NCBI GenBank assembly: GCA_036873135.1
Contig: JAPTYO010000018.1
Coordinates: forward strand, 13,507,503-13,571,502
Direction: 5' to 3'
Source of the DNA: Clarkia xantiana subsp. parviflora
Taxonomy: Eukaryota; Streptophyta; Magnoliopsida; Myrtales; Onagraceae
Length of the DNA: 64,000 bases
Shown: one piece after another, positions 9,551 through 21,490 of the stretch
Numbering within the stretch: position 1 is the stretch's first letter
How the letters are laid out: each line of letters starts with the position of its first letter
The notes under the pieces: model-generated
What the model was told of the DNA's origin: nothing
The model's input: only the letters and a program-made list of their open reading frames with translations
The model's database searches: none
Program-made: the position numbers and the translations under genes

Positions 9551-9588
<38 letters not shown>
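9551..9588. repeat. AT dinucleotide microsatellite
   Basis: An uninterrupted (AT)n run of about 19 repeats. The paralogous run at about 30930-30953 is shorter, so the locus varies in length between the tandem copies. Confidence 0.9.
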
Positions 9589-9591
<3 letters not shown>

Positions 9592-10224
9592 ATTATATGT
9601 ATTGTATTTTTATATGAAAGTTTACAATATTCATCTTATAAAACTTACACCTGCATTTATTTAAATAATATAATAATAGTAAATTAAACAAAAGGCAGTG
9701 AAGACACGAAATCGGGTTGTACATGCCGAAAGTGAGGGAGTGGACATGAGAGAAAGGTAAGTGCGTGGATCTCTAGAAAAGTGATCAACGGTTGAAAATT
9801 CGAGATTAATTCAACTCGTTTTCAAATTAGCCATTCCTTTCCTTTAAACCCTAAACCCTATAACTAGGTGTTGACACTTGTATATAATATATTAAAGTAA
9901 AAAAAATGATATTGAACATAAGAAATGATATTGTACATTGAGATACGAAGCATTTTTAGCTTCCACGTCTATTATAAATAGGGTTGCTGAAAAATTCAGG
10001 GGTTGTTAAGGTAAAGAAGGATGATATGTTATCGGTTTGAGAACTGCACTGGATTGGACACTACCACTAAGTACATGACTCGGATAAGTGGATGCCAACC
10101 GAGGTTCTTTTCATACAAATATCTAAGTATTCTATGGATGAAGGTGTCGAAGATAAGTCATTTTCCGAATCGATCGTCGACAATTAATTAATCTGATATC
10201 AACAATATCACTCAGATTAGTCGA

Positions 10225-11086
10225 TGATGGATATACGCCCAATTTGAACCCGTCTCCATTCGGATTGTCCTACTTTGATCACCCCACTTACAATTATAAA
10301 TTGAAACTTGGACCCGAGCACTTCACTTATAACCGGAACGACCCGGAAAAGCCAAAATACTCGTCCGGACCGATCCGTTGGTCTCACCTAGGTGAGATCG
10401 GGTGGCTGCACCCAATCTCCACTAGGGGAGACCGGGTGGCTGCACCCGATCTCCACTAGGGGAGACCGGGTGGCTGCACCCGATCTCCCCTAGGAGAGAC
10501 CGGGTGGCCTCACCCAATCCCTCCTAGGAAAGATCGGGTGGCCTCACCTAATCCCTCCTAGGAAAAATCGGGTGGCCTCACCCAATTCTAAGGCCTCGGG
10601 GGTCGGACTTCCTGTCCGATCCCGAGGGTCTCCACATCCTTTTCTACCTGTCCGACACTTAGATGATTTTGCCCACCTTTTCATGCTTTAAGGGTCTAAT
10701 CCTGTCGTTATGTGATTAATTAAGTACCCTTAAGGCGGTGTCATTAAGCCACCTTAATCCCCCCAAAACCTATATACACTGCTCATGTTCTATTCATCAT
10801 CATCATCATGTCGCATCTTTACACATTTTCAGTTCTTCCCTCTCTCTACTTTATCTCTCTAAGAATCTCATACTGACTTAGACATCGGAGAGGGCACATC
10901 GAGCACCACCCCCCCTCTCCGTGCTCGATATTGCCCCTTGTGCAGGTTGGCAGTGAGCGAGACGACTGACCGTGTTGAGCCGACGGATCACATTTACAAG
11001 TCAACGGATCATCAAAGAAAGCAATTTACCCGTGAGAAGTACCACTCGGATAAGAGACCCAACGACCCGAGGGACACGATCTAACA
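10225..11086 (+). repeat. LARD I 5' LTR
   Basis: 862 bp, starting TGATGGATATACGCCC and ending GACACGATCTAACA. It contains about six copies of a ~38-bp unit built on gggtggctgcacccgatctc (10385-10595). Each unit is partly self-complementary. A TATA-like cctatatacac lies near 10769. The 3' LTR has fewer of these units, which accounts for most of the length difference. Confidence 0.9.
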
Positions 11087-11087
11087 C

Positions 11088-11104
11088 TTGGCGCCGTCCG
11101 TGGG
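11088..11104 (+). other. LARD I primer-binding site
   Basis: TTGGCGCCGTCCGTGGG directly follows the 5' LTR after one or two bases. This TGGCGCC form is common in plant Ty3/gypsy elements of the Tat/Athila type. Confidence 0.75.
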
Positions 11105-11137
11105 TTTTGAACAAAAAGCCTGGCTATCACAAGAGCA

Positions 11138-11841
11138 ATGACAAACAGTCTACCATCTAGGGATAACCGTCCTCCGGGGGCAACAGGCCAAACAATCAAG
11201 GAGGACAGCCTGCAGATCCACCACGACAGCCGGCACCCCCAGCAAGAAAACATAACCCCCAGGAGCAGCCTATACCCCCTGCAAGTCAGACAACCCCAAA
11301 AGCATCTCAGGCAAACCACCAAGGAGGACCATCACACCCAGCTGGGGGTGAGTCTTCCACTGCCTCGACTCCAATGGCTCAACGACCACATGGGGAAGAT
11401 GTGCAACAAGGAGTGCCATCCCAAGGATACCAATACACGGCACCTCCTCAGGGGTACCATTATGGAACACACTCTCAAGAGTATCCTTATGGACTGCCAG
11501 CACAAGGCATGCTTGGGAACAACAACCGAGCTCATACAACCAATACAAGGCCTACGTATTCACAAGGAGCACAAAGAGTGACTCCAGGATTCATGAATGC
11601 ATTAGAAGAGTTATTAGCCTATAGAGAGGCATTAAGGAACATGCAAGAGAGGCAATATACACAAGCGGAGCGACATTCGCAGGTAGAGCAGTACTTACAG
11701 GATGAGCAACACACACGCCCTCCAACAGGGCATCGTGAAAATCAAGGAAAGAGCAAGTGCCACCCCGAATGGGAAGGCAACAATCTGTGCCTCCAATACA
11801 ACACCAAGCATCGCAAGGTGCATGGACATACACTTCGTTGA
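11138..11841 (+). pseudogene. LARD I gag-like remnant
   Basis: Two overlapping plus-strand frames (11138-11581 and 11374-11841) follow the primer-binding site. The second is rich in Gln, Tyr and Pro (repeats of GYQY, GYHY, EYPYG) and contains FMNALEELLAYREALRN. The same motif occurs in LARD II as MMTALEELLAFRKMLRN, upstream of a clear Gag C-terminus. This identifies the region as the N-terminal half of Gag. The zinc-knuckle part and all pol are missing, and the frame is broken after 11841. Confidence 0.6.
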
Positions 11842-14800
11842 GGGATAACACACAGCCCCAGCCACCAAGGAGACAAGAGTTTCAGCATCCACCTCCCCTG
11901 GGATACCCACGATACACACACAGTCCGTATCACCACGGACACGACTAAGGAACATTCCAAGGAGAGCAAAGTGAGGAACATCGTCCAAACTCGACAAGGC
12001 AACCGCCTACTCATGATATAGCGCGGCGGGTTCCAACCCCTCGTGCAAGACAACCCTCGGTACACCTTTCGCAGGGATAGAGGGGCAGTTTGAAAGACAA
12101 GGCTTTGAGCATGGAACTCACGGAGTAACATACTATGTTACTACATCACTATTACAATGAGAAGACTTACAGACAGGCACAGTGGAGTGAGATCACACAT
12201 AGCATGTACGGAGGATATACTTCCACCTAGTCCGCCTCGGCAATGAGGCAACCTTATAATTACCAAGGAAGTAGGGGATATCAACACCCCCACACCCATA
12301 TCCTTCCCATATCCTCTTATTAAATTTAACTGCATACCAATTCAACTCCCTGAAAGGGGTATATTCTGATACTTGATATCACCATGTTTTCCAAGAATGA
12401 TAATACCAGATGTCTTCGGGCTTCGTATTATATATATACACAGGTTGACTACTAAAAGAGTCCATCAAAAACCCAGCCGCAACCAAGAGAGTCGCCACCA
12501 AGACTGCACACCACTGACGAACGAAAGCATCGTCATTAAATAGAACATCTCCGCCGACAAACGGTCTTGTTAAAACAAGTTTGTTCGACACTACCGTTTG
12601 CTTAACTTCCTCAAAGTAACGCATAAGGAACATATCGCTCAATCTCAAAGGGAACCTATAAGGTCAAGACTCTGGGAAAAGATCACTAAGATGGAAGACT
12701 CATTTCCAAAAATAAGTTGAACACTCTCAACATCCTATAGAAGAATTACCATGAGGGTCACAAGGGACTACCCCCACTACAACCTTCCAACAAGAATCTT
12801 AGTGCTACGTTCGTCGGAAGACACCATCGGGCGTTGATATGCAAGGGGGGCACAATCCAAGTCACAACATGCCCTCCTCACAAAAATAAAGAGAATACCT
12901 ATTAGCATAAGAGGGGGCAGTCGCGAGCACATCCCTCCAAAAAATTGGGGAAACAATATCACATGGAAAACGCCCACCTTCAGAGGCAAACGCCTCCAAT
13001 GGATCTATATGATTTCACAAAATAGCCAGGAGATGCGACTACAACTAGTAAGCTCATCTCAGGTAATAGAATACACTTCCATCAAGGACCTTTCAAGGGC
13101 CCCAAGCCTAGAAAAGGAAGAAGGGCGAAACCATCATCCAGCTTTCAAAAAGGGATATGGAAAACATAGTGTTTCCACACAGCGATATATTGGTCATAAC
13201 AGGGGGTCACTAGCTTTGACATGAAGAGAATCATAGTGCATGAAGGGAGTTCGCCAGAAATCCCCCATGTCCAGTTATTGATGATACTAAGGAAGAGTCC
13301 AACATACCTAATACCAAGGGACCCCTTACTAGTAAGGGTGGTCAGAACATCAACATACCCATCAGGGACACAGCACTGCAAATGAGGCTGGAACAAAGAT
13401 AGAAGACGTATCCTTATAAGTATCCTTGCAGTTATCTTTGCAAAAATGAACTCCCTAGATGGAGAGTTTATCTAACAGATGAACGTGTTTCTGTTCTCAA
13501 AACATGATCCTAAACCGGAAATCCTTGGACTCTGTATTATATATGCAATGAATGGCATGTTTATCAAAGATAGGTACGTGAAGATTCAAGATAGCGCCCT
13601 CAAGATTAGGCGCATACCTCTACCAAATGCGACGCATTTGGGTGGTCATGGACACTCCTTCGCCATCTCATAATAAGAAAGAAAGGCAACCAAGGATACA
13701 AGTCCTAACAGAACAGGCACCGACAGAAATCCTGTCATTGACATCATGCACCAAGCGAGAAACTCTAAAGATACGAGATTAGCAAAAGAGATAGTGCAAC
13801 AACCAGAATATGAAAAAGGAGATACACCTCCCATCAAGGGTCTTAGGGCATGATAATAGTTCTACAAGATCAACCAAGGAAGAATTCAAAAGCTAGGGAA
13901 GTAAAGTTTCAAGACCGACCCTTACACTAGACGCACGTCCTGATCAAGCAGCTTGTCTGTGAATGGTTAGACATTTGCCTCTGACATCCCATCAAGGAAA
14001 AAACCATGTTAGAGGGGGCACTAGTGGAAGGTCCCACCTTTAAGGTTATAAACCAAACACATAGTGAGTGAAGGTTACAACAAAGGAAAAGAGAATGAAC
14101 TTGTCAGCTCAACACCCCCCAAACATGTATACGTACGCAACACAAACGCAACTTCTAATGAAGTTATCCAACAAGGCATAGCCAACACGGAGGCAAACCC
14201 ATGGAAAATCATGGGATATCACCTGCAAACCTAAAGGAAAATATCCTCTTTAAGTTCAAGTCCTAATCCAAGGGGAGCCTATAATCAAGATTGGAGGGGG
14301 GAGGAACATGACCAATGTGACCCTCCCTAAAAGCATTGAAAAATACTCCAATGTAAAGGCAAAGAACACTAAGTACCACAACGCTTCAAGAAGTTTATTA
14401 CAGCCCGGTCAGACCCCCCATACCCGAGCAAGGGGCATGGGTCTGACTCACCAGTCTGAAACACAGCTTCAAGTCAAACAACTCGAGATACCATGATATG
14501 AGAAAGTTCTTCAACTCAAGTGCAACACCTTCCAAGATACGTTACTCCTACTCGATAATCATCGCAAAAATGTTTTACTCAAAACACAAGGAATAGGAGG
14601 CAACAATTTACAAGCCTTCTATGGATATGGACACTACCACAACCAGTTACCAAGAGAATGGAAATCACCCCCACCCACCCATAGCAAAAGCTTCCCTCCC
14701 AACCCTAAGAGATACATACGGCAAAGGCATTGTCCAAACCATGGCTATGGCTGAAACAAGCAAGCATAAGAAAGAGTAAGTCCTACAGGGGACACCCATC

Positions 14801-15261
14801 GCACCCAAACAAGCAGACATATCAAATACAACACAAGATTAGGGAGCCCCAAGCATAAGGGGTACCCAACCAAGAAAATGAACGAGGGGCCTTCAACGAC
14901 CAAATATGAAAGGCGGCGTGACCACCAAGCAACTTGGGGGGCACCAAACGAACAAGTGCTTGGTAGTCCACCTAAGTGTAAAAGAAGAGATCAGAAGCAG
15001 AAGGTCACGAGAACATGCAACATGCAACACCACTTCTCCTAAAAGAGGTCACATAAGAGGGAAAACAACCTCAACTCCTTGTACGGACTCGTCCTAAGTT
15101 GGCAACATACAAGCATCGCCCTCGAAAGGTGATCTCCCACACCCAGGAAAAGGCTAGGTAACAGAAAATATCATAGAGAGAAAACTCAAGTAAAGATTCA
15201 GAAGGCGTATCAAAGACGCACCCTGCCTGGAAAATGACACAAGGTAAAGTAATATTCTGAA
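11842..15261. other. LARD I interior without recognisable genes
   Basis: About 3.4 kb with only short frames on either strand and no motif of gag, protease, RT or integrase that I could read. The composition (A-rich plus strand, ccaagg / aagg words) resembles decayed gypsy interior sequence. Confidence 0.5.
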
Positions 15262-15600
15262 CCCTCCGGGAGCCTGTCCCGCGAACAGTATCAACGCCCC
15301 CAAGAGCGTATCTTGAGAGTAGTTTTAAACTATAAAAAATTATGCGCCCTCCGGGAGCCTGTCCGGCGAATAGTATCGACGCCCCCAAGAGCGTATCTTG
15401 AGAGTAGTTTCAAACTACGAAAAATTCTGCACCCTCCGGGAGCCTGTCCCGCGAACAGTATCGACTCCCCCAAGAGCGTATCTTGAGAGTAGTTTTAAAC
15501 TACGAAAATTTATGCGCCCTCCGGGAGCCTGTCCCGTGAATAGTTTCTACGCCCCCAAGAGCGTATCTTGAGAGTAGTTTTAAACTACGAAATTCTGTGA
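15262..15600 (+). repeat. 85-bp tandem repeat in LARD I
   Basis: Four units start ccctccgggagcctgtccc at 15262, 15347, 15432 and 15517, exactly 85 bases apart. Each contains cccccaagagcgtatcttg and agtagttttaaactac, the latter an inverted repeat. The array merges on its right into a shorter derivative repeat. Confidence 0.9.
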
Positions 15601-16353
15601 CCTTCGAGAGCCTATCTCGCGAACTAATTATGTGCCCTCCGAGAGCCTATATCGTGAAAATTCGTGCCCCCCCGAGAGCTTATCTCGTGAAAAGTTCTGT
15701 GCCCTCCGAGAGCCTATCTCGTGAAAAATATGTGCCCTCCGAGAGCTTGTCTCTCGAACTAATTCTGTGCCCTCTGATAGCCTATCTTGTGAAAAATTAT
15801 GTGCCCTCCGAAAGCCTATCTCGTGATAACATTTTGTGCCCTCCGAGAGCCTATCTCGCGAACTAATTCTGTGCCCTCCGAGAGCCTATCTCGTGAAAAG
15901 TTCCGTGCCCTCCGAGAGCCTATCTGGTGAAAAGTTCCGTGCCCTCCGAGAGCCTATCTCGTGAACTAATCATGTGCCCTCCGAGAGCCTATCTCGTGAA
16001 AAATTCTGTGCCCTCCGAGAGCCTATCTCGCGAACATATTTTGTGCCCTTCGAGAGCCTATCTCGTGAAAAATTCTGTGCCCTCCGAGAGCCTATCTCGT
16101 GAAAAGTTTCGTGCCCTCCGAGAGCCTATCTCGTGAACTAACTCTGTGCCCTCCGGGAGCCTATCTCGCGAACTAATTCTGTGCCCTCCGAGAGCCTATC
16201 TCGCGAACATATTTCGCGCCCTCCGAGAGCCTATCTCGTGATAACATTCTGTGCCCTTCGAGAGCCTATCTCGCGAACATATTTCGCGCCCTCCGAGAGC
16301 CTATCTCGCGAACACATTCTGCGCCCTCCGAGAGCCTATCTCGCGAACGTATC
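15600..16353 (+). repeat. 34-bp tandem array in LARD I
   Basis: About 22 units of the form gtgccctccgagagcctatc followed by tcgtgaaaaattct. The core ccctccgagagcctatctcg is shared with the 85-bp units, so this array arose by loss of the second half of that unit and further amplification. The 34-base period shifts reading frame, so frames crossing it are not meaningful. Confidence 0.92.
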
Positions 16354-16830
16354 TTGAATAGACCTTCCTTTATACAAGTAAGGTTACATGAGAAATACAA
16401 GTATGATTATGATGACAATGCAGTAATGAAAAAAATCAAGTGAAGTAATGAAAGAACACTCCGACAAAATAGAAGAAACACGACGATAGGCAAGCAAATT
16501 ACAAGTCACTCAGAACGACCTACGAAGAAGAATCGCCTAACAAGTCACCCAAGGCAACCTCTGACAAACATTAATGTCCCGCATGTCGCCCTCGCGTGAT
16601 ATCTTCTCGCATTCGACTCGAACATCTTCAAGCACGACTGTCGACAAAGCATCGCCCTGGCGTATTATCAAGCACATCTCATGAAGGTGACATCCCAAAA
16701 ACATAAATGATACAACATCATACAAGACGAGATGTCGGGACCAAACCCAACAAACATAGCCTAAACAAAATGCAACTATAGCAATGAAGGTCCTCCAATA
16801 AGAAAGGAATGCTAAAGCACAACTTCATAC

Positions 16831-16975
16831 ATCGCGAAGTGGCTATCATGTCCACACGACGCGAAGTGGCTATCATGTCCACATACCAAGAAGTGGCTAT
16901 CATGTCCACACATCAAGAAACGACTATCAAGTATACACATCGCGAGGATGCTATCACGACCACAAACCTAAAGAG
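16831..16975 (+). repeat. 27-bp tandem repeat in LARD I
   Basis: About five units of gcgaagtggctatcatgtcc plus acacgac, degenerating to the right. It is distinct from the 34-bp array. Confidence 0.8.
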
Positions 16976-17499
16976 CCTACGTCTAACCTTAAGACAAGGT
17001 CCAAGGAAAAGGGAAAAGCAATACCCTTCATACGCTCATCAAAGGTCTGCAATTATATTTCAACCTTCCTGAATGATACCAGGTAGGAGACGTCCTCATT
17101 ATGAAGACAACCTCTATATTTCACGAAATCAACCATAAAACGGAGAATCACGACAAGCATTATCGGGGGCATATAACGAAACGACCCCCACAACGATCAC
17201 AACTATGATACTAGTAGAGGCTAACTCGTGAGCAGTCTCCACCAAACTTTCAAGCAGAAATTTGCTATCTTAATTAGATCCATGAAAAAAGAAAGGAGTC
17301 TCAATGAAAGGGGATGATCACACCCATCACCAAAAGCAAGATCTTAAACACAATGGTTAATCACATGACCCCATAGGTATGCCAAAGGCACCTTCAAAGT
17401 CATCAAACCTACATGAAGAAGAAATAGACCTGACTCGGTCCCTCGAATGGGGGGCAGAGGATGGAGGAGAGACATCAAGATCTATGGTCATCCCATTGT

Positions 17500-18130
17500 C
17501 TTTACACAGGCTGCATCCCTTTGTCAAGAAAGGAGGGCGCCTCTTCGACCACTATCTCCTTATCACGAGAGGGAGTCGGCAAGCGGGCACTTGAAGGAGA
17601 GTCTCTCGCGGCTTTCTTCTTCTTGGCAGTCGAGGGCCCGACCTCAGAATCAGGCTTATGTGCCTTGGATTTGGATTGACTTGAACTCTCGCCCACCGCA
17701 AGAACCCGCTCGATAATCAGGGCCGAACGTTCTAACAACAAGAAGAAAGCAACATGAGGACAGTCATAAGTATATCATAAAGGAAAGAGAATAGAAAAAG
17801 AACATACTAGAAGCCTCTGCAGCCTTCCCTGACTTAGAATATTTCTTGACCTCAGAAGCAGAGCTAGAGGGTACCTTCTTCCTATCCAAATCAACGGTGC
17901 GTTCAAAACGTTTTTCCTGCACATTATACGTTTTTCCATGAAACCAACCTACAAGGAGGAAACAAAAGATGAATGAAAACAAGAGGATTAATGACATACC
18001 AGACTCATGAAAGGAAGGGTCAAGCGAATCCCCACCTCATACAAGTCCACCTCGGACACCCAAGACATAGGACAATGAGATTTGATCCCATTGCTTTGAT
18101 AAATGATCTTCATGGTCTCCTTGTCCAAAG
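17500..18130 (-). pseudogene. LARD I antisense reading frame with candidate introns
   Basis: On the minus strand, three coding-like segments are bounded by good splice signals. The first (18130-18004) ends with WVSEVDLYEVGIRL and a donor GTATGTCA. The second (about 17950-17814) begins after an acceptor ctccttgtag, contains ERTVDLDRKKVPSSSASEVK, and ends in GCTTCTA before the donor GTATGTTC. The third (17735-17502) follows the acceptor cttgttgttag and reads RSALIIERVLAVGESSSQS, with a basic KKKKAARDSP stretch. An antisense ORF near the 3' LTR is a known feature of some Tat-lineage elements. The function is unknown. Comparable to the larger antisense gene at 32165-43011. Confidence 0.55.
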
Positions 18131-18734
18131 GAGAAAACTCCCCAAAGGTAAAACGACCATCCGAGCAACCGACGAAAAGGTCGACCCTTACTCATGGAAG
18201 GGCGGGATACGCCCATTATGGGGGCAACCTCAACATCAAGCTACGGGGGCAAAACCGACACCTAAGAGACCCGACCATCAAAGGGCGAGATACACCGCCA
18301 AAAGGAACAAACCCCGAAGCACTACAAAGGGGGCAAACTTTTAGCTTCCCCCAAAATAAACGACGCTCCGACACATCCGAAGGAAGGGGCAATCCTTAAC
18401 ATATGTCACTAAACCTCTCCGCACGCGGCAGGTAAGAAGAAAAGCTTGTAAGCATTTTCACCCCCACTTTCATGTAAAACGAATTGCAGGACAAGGGTCA
18501 AGAGCCATACACACGCTCCAGCAAAGGAAGGAAAATGTCACACCTGTCAAAAGTTGAGTATTAAAGACAATGCTCGTACTAATGCGAGGGAGGCAAAACG
18601 ATGTGTCTCATCAAATGACAGAGCTAGCACTCTCGGATAAAAGGGGGGTTATCTCACTCTTACACTTATATTAATATTTATGATTTACATCTACAAGTGC
18701 ACCAATGCCTTCACTCACGCTTATGTTCACGACC

Positions 18735-18802
18735 CGTCCATACATACATACATACATACATACATACATACATACATACATACATACATACATACATACA
18801 TG
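18735..18802. repeat. CATA tetranucleotide microsatellite
   Basis: An uninterrupted run of about 17 copies of CATA. The three plus-strand frames through it encode only His/Thr/Tyr/Ile repeats and are not genes. Confidence 0.95.
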
Positions 18803-19427
18803 TTTATACTTACGCTCACGTGCATGCCCACATGCACACTCATATGCTTTCAACACTTAGACATCCATATACATGGTTGCCATGTATTCCTGCATACATT
18901 CATGTCCACGATTGCAGCATGTCCACACCCACTCCCATACTTGTGTTTTTAATTACATGTATGCTAGTACACACCTTCATGCTCATGATATATCTCTGTT
19001 TACTCAAGTTAGCATTCTTATGTGCATATATTTTACATTCTCATACTTAGAAATTTTTTAGACCCGGTCTAAGCATTTCTCCACAGACAAGTTCACACCA
19101 CATGTGCACGTATTGATTATGATGGTGTAAAATGAAGTTACCTTAGTCCATATCCATGATTGCATTGCATCTCCATGCATGTACATATTTTTAGAATGCA
19201 TGTATGAGAAGATTGGATTTTTATATCCACATTTTTAGGACGCGTGTCTAAGCACGTCCCATTTTTGCTCTAACGTTTACTCTTCCTCTATTTTGAGAAA
19301 TGGAGGATAAGGCCCGGAAAAGGCGCCCACAGACAGGCAAAGGATTCGTCAAGAGTTAACAACACGGTTTCAAATTGTGAGTGTCATCCCATCGTAAAAT
19401 AGAGTCAATCAAGGGTTAAGTCATTGG

Positions 19428-19443
19428 TTGACTCGGGGGCACG
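19428..19443 (+). other. LARD I polypurine tract
   Basis: gactcgggggcacg lies immediately before the 3' LTR. LARD II and the LARD III remnant have near-identical tracts (actcggggcaag and tctcgggggcaag), which ties the three elements together. Confidence 0.7.
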
Positions 19444-20274
19444 TGATGGATATACGCCCAATTTGAACCTGTCTCCATTCGGATTGTCCTACTTTGATCA
19501 CCCCACTTACGATAATAAATCGAAACTTGGACCCGAGCACTCCACTTATAACGGGAACGGCCCGGACAAGCCAAAATACTCGTCTGGACAGATCCGTTAG
19601 TCTCACCTAGGGTGAGATCGGGTGGCTGCACCCGATCTCCCCTAGGGGAGACCCGATAGCTGCACCCGATCTCCCCTAGGGGAGACCGGGTGGCTGCACC
19701 CGATCTCCCCTAGGAGAGACCGGGTGGCCTCACCCAATCCCTCCTAGGAAAAATTGGGTGGCCTCACCCGATTCTAAGGCCTCGGGGTTCGAACTTCCTG
19801 TCCAACCCCGAGGGTCTCCACATCCTTTTCTACCTGTCCGACACTTAGATAATTTTGCCCACCTCTCCATGCTTTAAGGGTCTAATCCTGTCGTTATGTG
19901 ATTAATTAAGTACGATTAAGGATTAACGGTGTCAATAAGCCACCTTAATCCCCCCAAAACCTATATATACTGCTCATGTTCTATTCATCATGATCATGTC
20001 GCATCTTTACACATTTTCAGCTCTGCCCTTTCTCTACTTTATTTCTCTAAGAATATCAGACTGACTTAGGCATCGGAGAGGGCACATCGAGCACCACCCC
20101 CCCTCTTCGTGCTCGATATTTCCCCTTGTGCATGTCGGCAGGGAGCGAGACGACGGACCACGTTGAGCCAACGGATCACATTTACGAGTCAACGAATCAT
20201 CAAAGAAAGCAATTTACCCGTGAGAAGTGCCACTCGGATCAGAGACCCGACGACCCGAGGGACACGATCTAACA
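19444..20274 (+). repeat. LARD I 3' LTR
   Basis: 831 bp, collinear with the 5' LTR, with the same ends. It differs by substitutions, small indels and fewer ~38-bp units. Confidence 0.9.
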
Positions 20275-20799
20275 GTCGGCAACTCGAAAGAGGTTAGGCA
20301 TCGACGATAAATCCTTTTCTGAATCTATTGTCGATAATTAAATAATATGATATCAACAATATCAATCAGATAATTCCTTTCTGAATCGAATGTCGATAAT
20401 TAAATAATATTATAATAACAATAGCATTCAGATTAGACGGCAATTCGAAAGAAGTTAGGCAACAAAGAAAAATTTCTTTTCTCAATCATCGTTAAGTATA
20501 AACCTAATATTTACTATATCACTTGGGTTTGTTGACGGTTCCAAATAGAAGAAGGCACTCCTTTTAGGCCGAGTTCAATTAAACTCGAATTTTTAACCGT
20601 TCGATTACTTATGTAGATCCGTGCGATAACCTCTCTCTCCAATGCAGTCTCCCCACTTTCGGCCCGTACAACCCAACTACATGAATCATGACTTCACACC
20701 CTTTGTTTCATTTACTATTACTATTATTATTATATTATATAAATAAATAAAGGTTTTTTATTGAATAGATAAATACCGGTAGAAGATGAAAATTGTAAG

Positions 20800-21490
20800 T
20801 GTTATGTTCGCTTCACCACTTGGGCAGCTTCGGGCTTTTTCCTTCACGAACAGGCTTCTTCCTTCACGATCGGGCTCGAGATGTATTTATAAGGACGGGA
20901 ACGCCGCAATCCTTAATACACAATCACCGAGCTAAACTCCCAATCCTCGACCTTGAGCTCTTGATCTTCGGGTCCTGTACGAGGGGCAGTAACCAGCGTG
21001 GGAGGGGGGAATGCTGGTTGGGCCCACTCCGACGCTCAAGTTAGAACTTCTAGAGAGAGAAAGCCTTAGAGAGAAGTCAGAGCATTTCAAGTCCAAAAAG
21101 TGAGGGAATTGTCTAAAATGAGAGACCTAGGCCCCTATTTATAGGGAACCTAAGGATCATGCTCAGTTTTGAATGGTTTGATGTCGGTATGTAGGAATAC
21201 GTATACCGTCATCAAGGTGGACTATGCGTGCACCGACTTCTCGCAATCGGCAAAAATAATCGGGATGAGCGCGGAGAAAAACGGTAATCCGGACCCGTCC
21301 GGATTTCTAAAAGCAATCCGGGATGGGTCCGGATTGCCAAGGCAATCCGAAAGTCCTTCGGCCCGAGAATTGCGCGTATCCCGGACCGTTTTAGACTTGG
21401 GTGTCCGCGAAAGGGTTTTTTTACGGGTTTTGGGATATTTTACGGGTCCCGAAATGTAAATATGAACCCGAATTTGACAGATATCTAACA
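20800..21490 (-). repeat. LARD II 3' LTR
   Basis: 691 bp, same ends as the 5' LTR. The extra length is an aatccgggatgggtccgg-type repeat around 21285-21350. Confidence 0.92.

Larger units (their letters stand above)
5785..9861. repeat. Long tandem unit, copy 1 (about 2.4 kb without insertions)
   Basis: It begins (a)nctaggtgttgacacttg and ends in aaaccctaaaccctat immediately before copy 2. Removing hAT-B and the foldback element leaves about 2.4 kb that aligns in order with copies 2 and 3. In order it contains: an AT-rich start; an internal ~98-bp tandem repeat; a conserved segment ending in ctacatgaatcatgacttc; a TATTA microsatellite; a TCGAG-rich hAT MITE; an AGGGGTGAG-type MITE; an AT-dinucleotide run; and a telomere-like aaaccctaaaccct motif. 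No protein-coding potential is seen. The nature of the unit is not known. Confidence 0.8.
10225..20274 (+). mobile_element. Non-autonomous gypsy-type LTR element (LARD I), complete
   Basis: It has two LTRs (10225-11086 and 19444-20274), a TGGCGCC-type primer-binding site after the left LTR and a polypurine tract before the right LTR. The flanks are gtcga and gtcgg; the uninterrupted repeat reads gtcgg, so the left duplication carries one mutation. The 8.36 kb interior has a gag-like remnant near the 5' end, long tandem arrays and an antisense reading frame near the 3' end. I found no protease, RT, RNase H or integrase motif in any frame. This is the layout of a large retrotransposon derivative that depends on a relative for mobility. 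Confidence 0.88.

Noticed and set aside
15600..16353. CRISPR-like array of 34-bp units
   Set aside because: Head-to-tail repeats without spacers, derived from the neighbouring 85-bp tandem repeat.
18680..19050. Plus-strand open frames rich in HTYIHTYIH
   Set aside because: They are translations of a CATA microsatellite, and all three frames are equally open.
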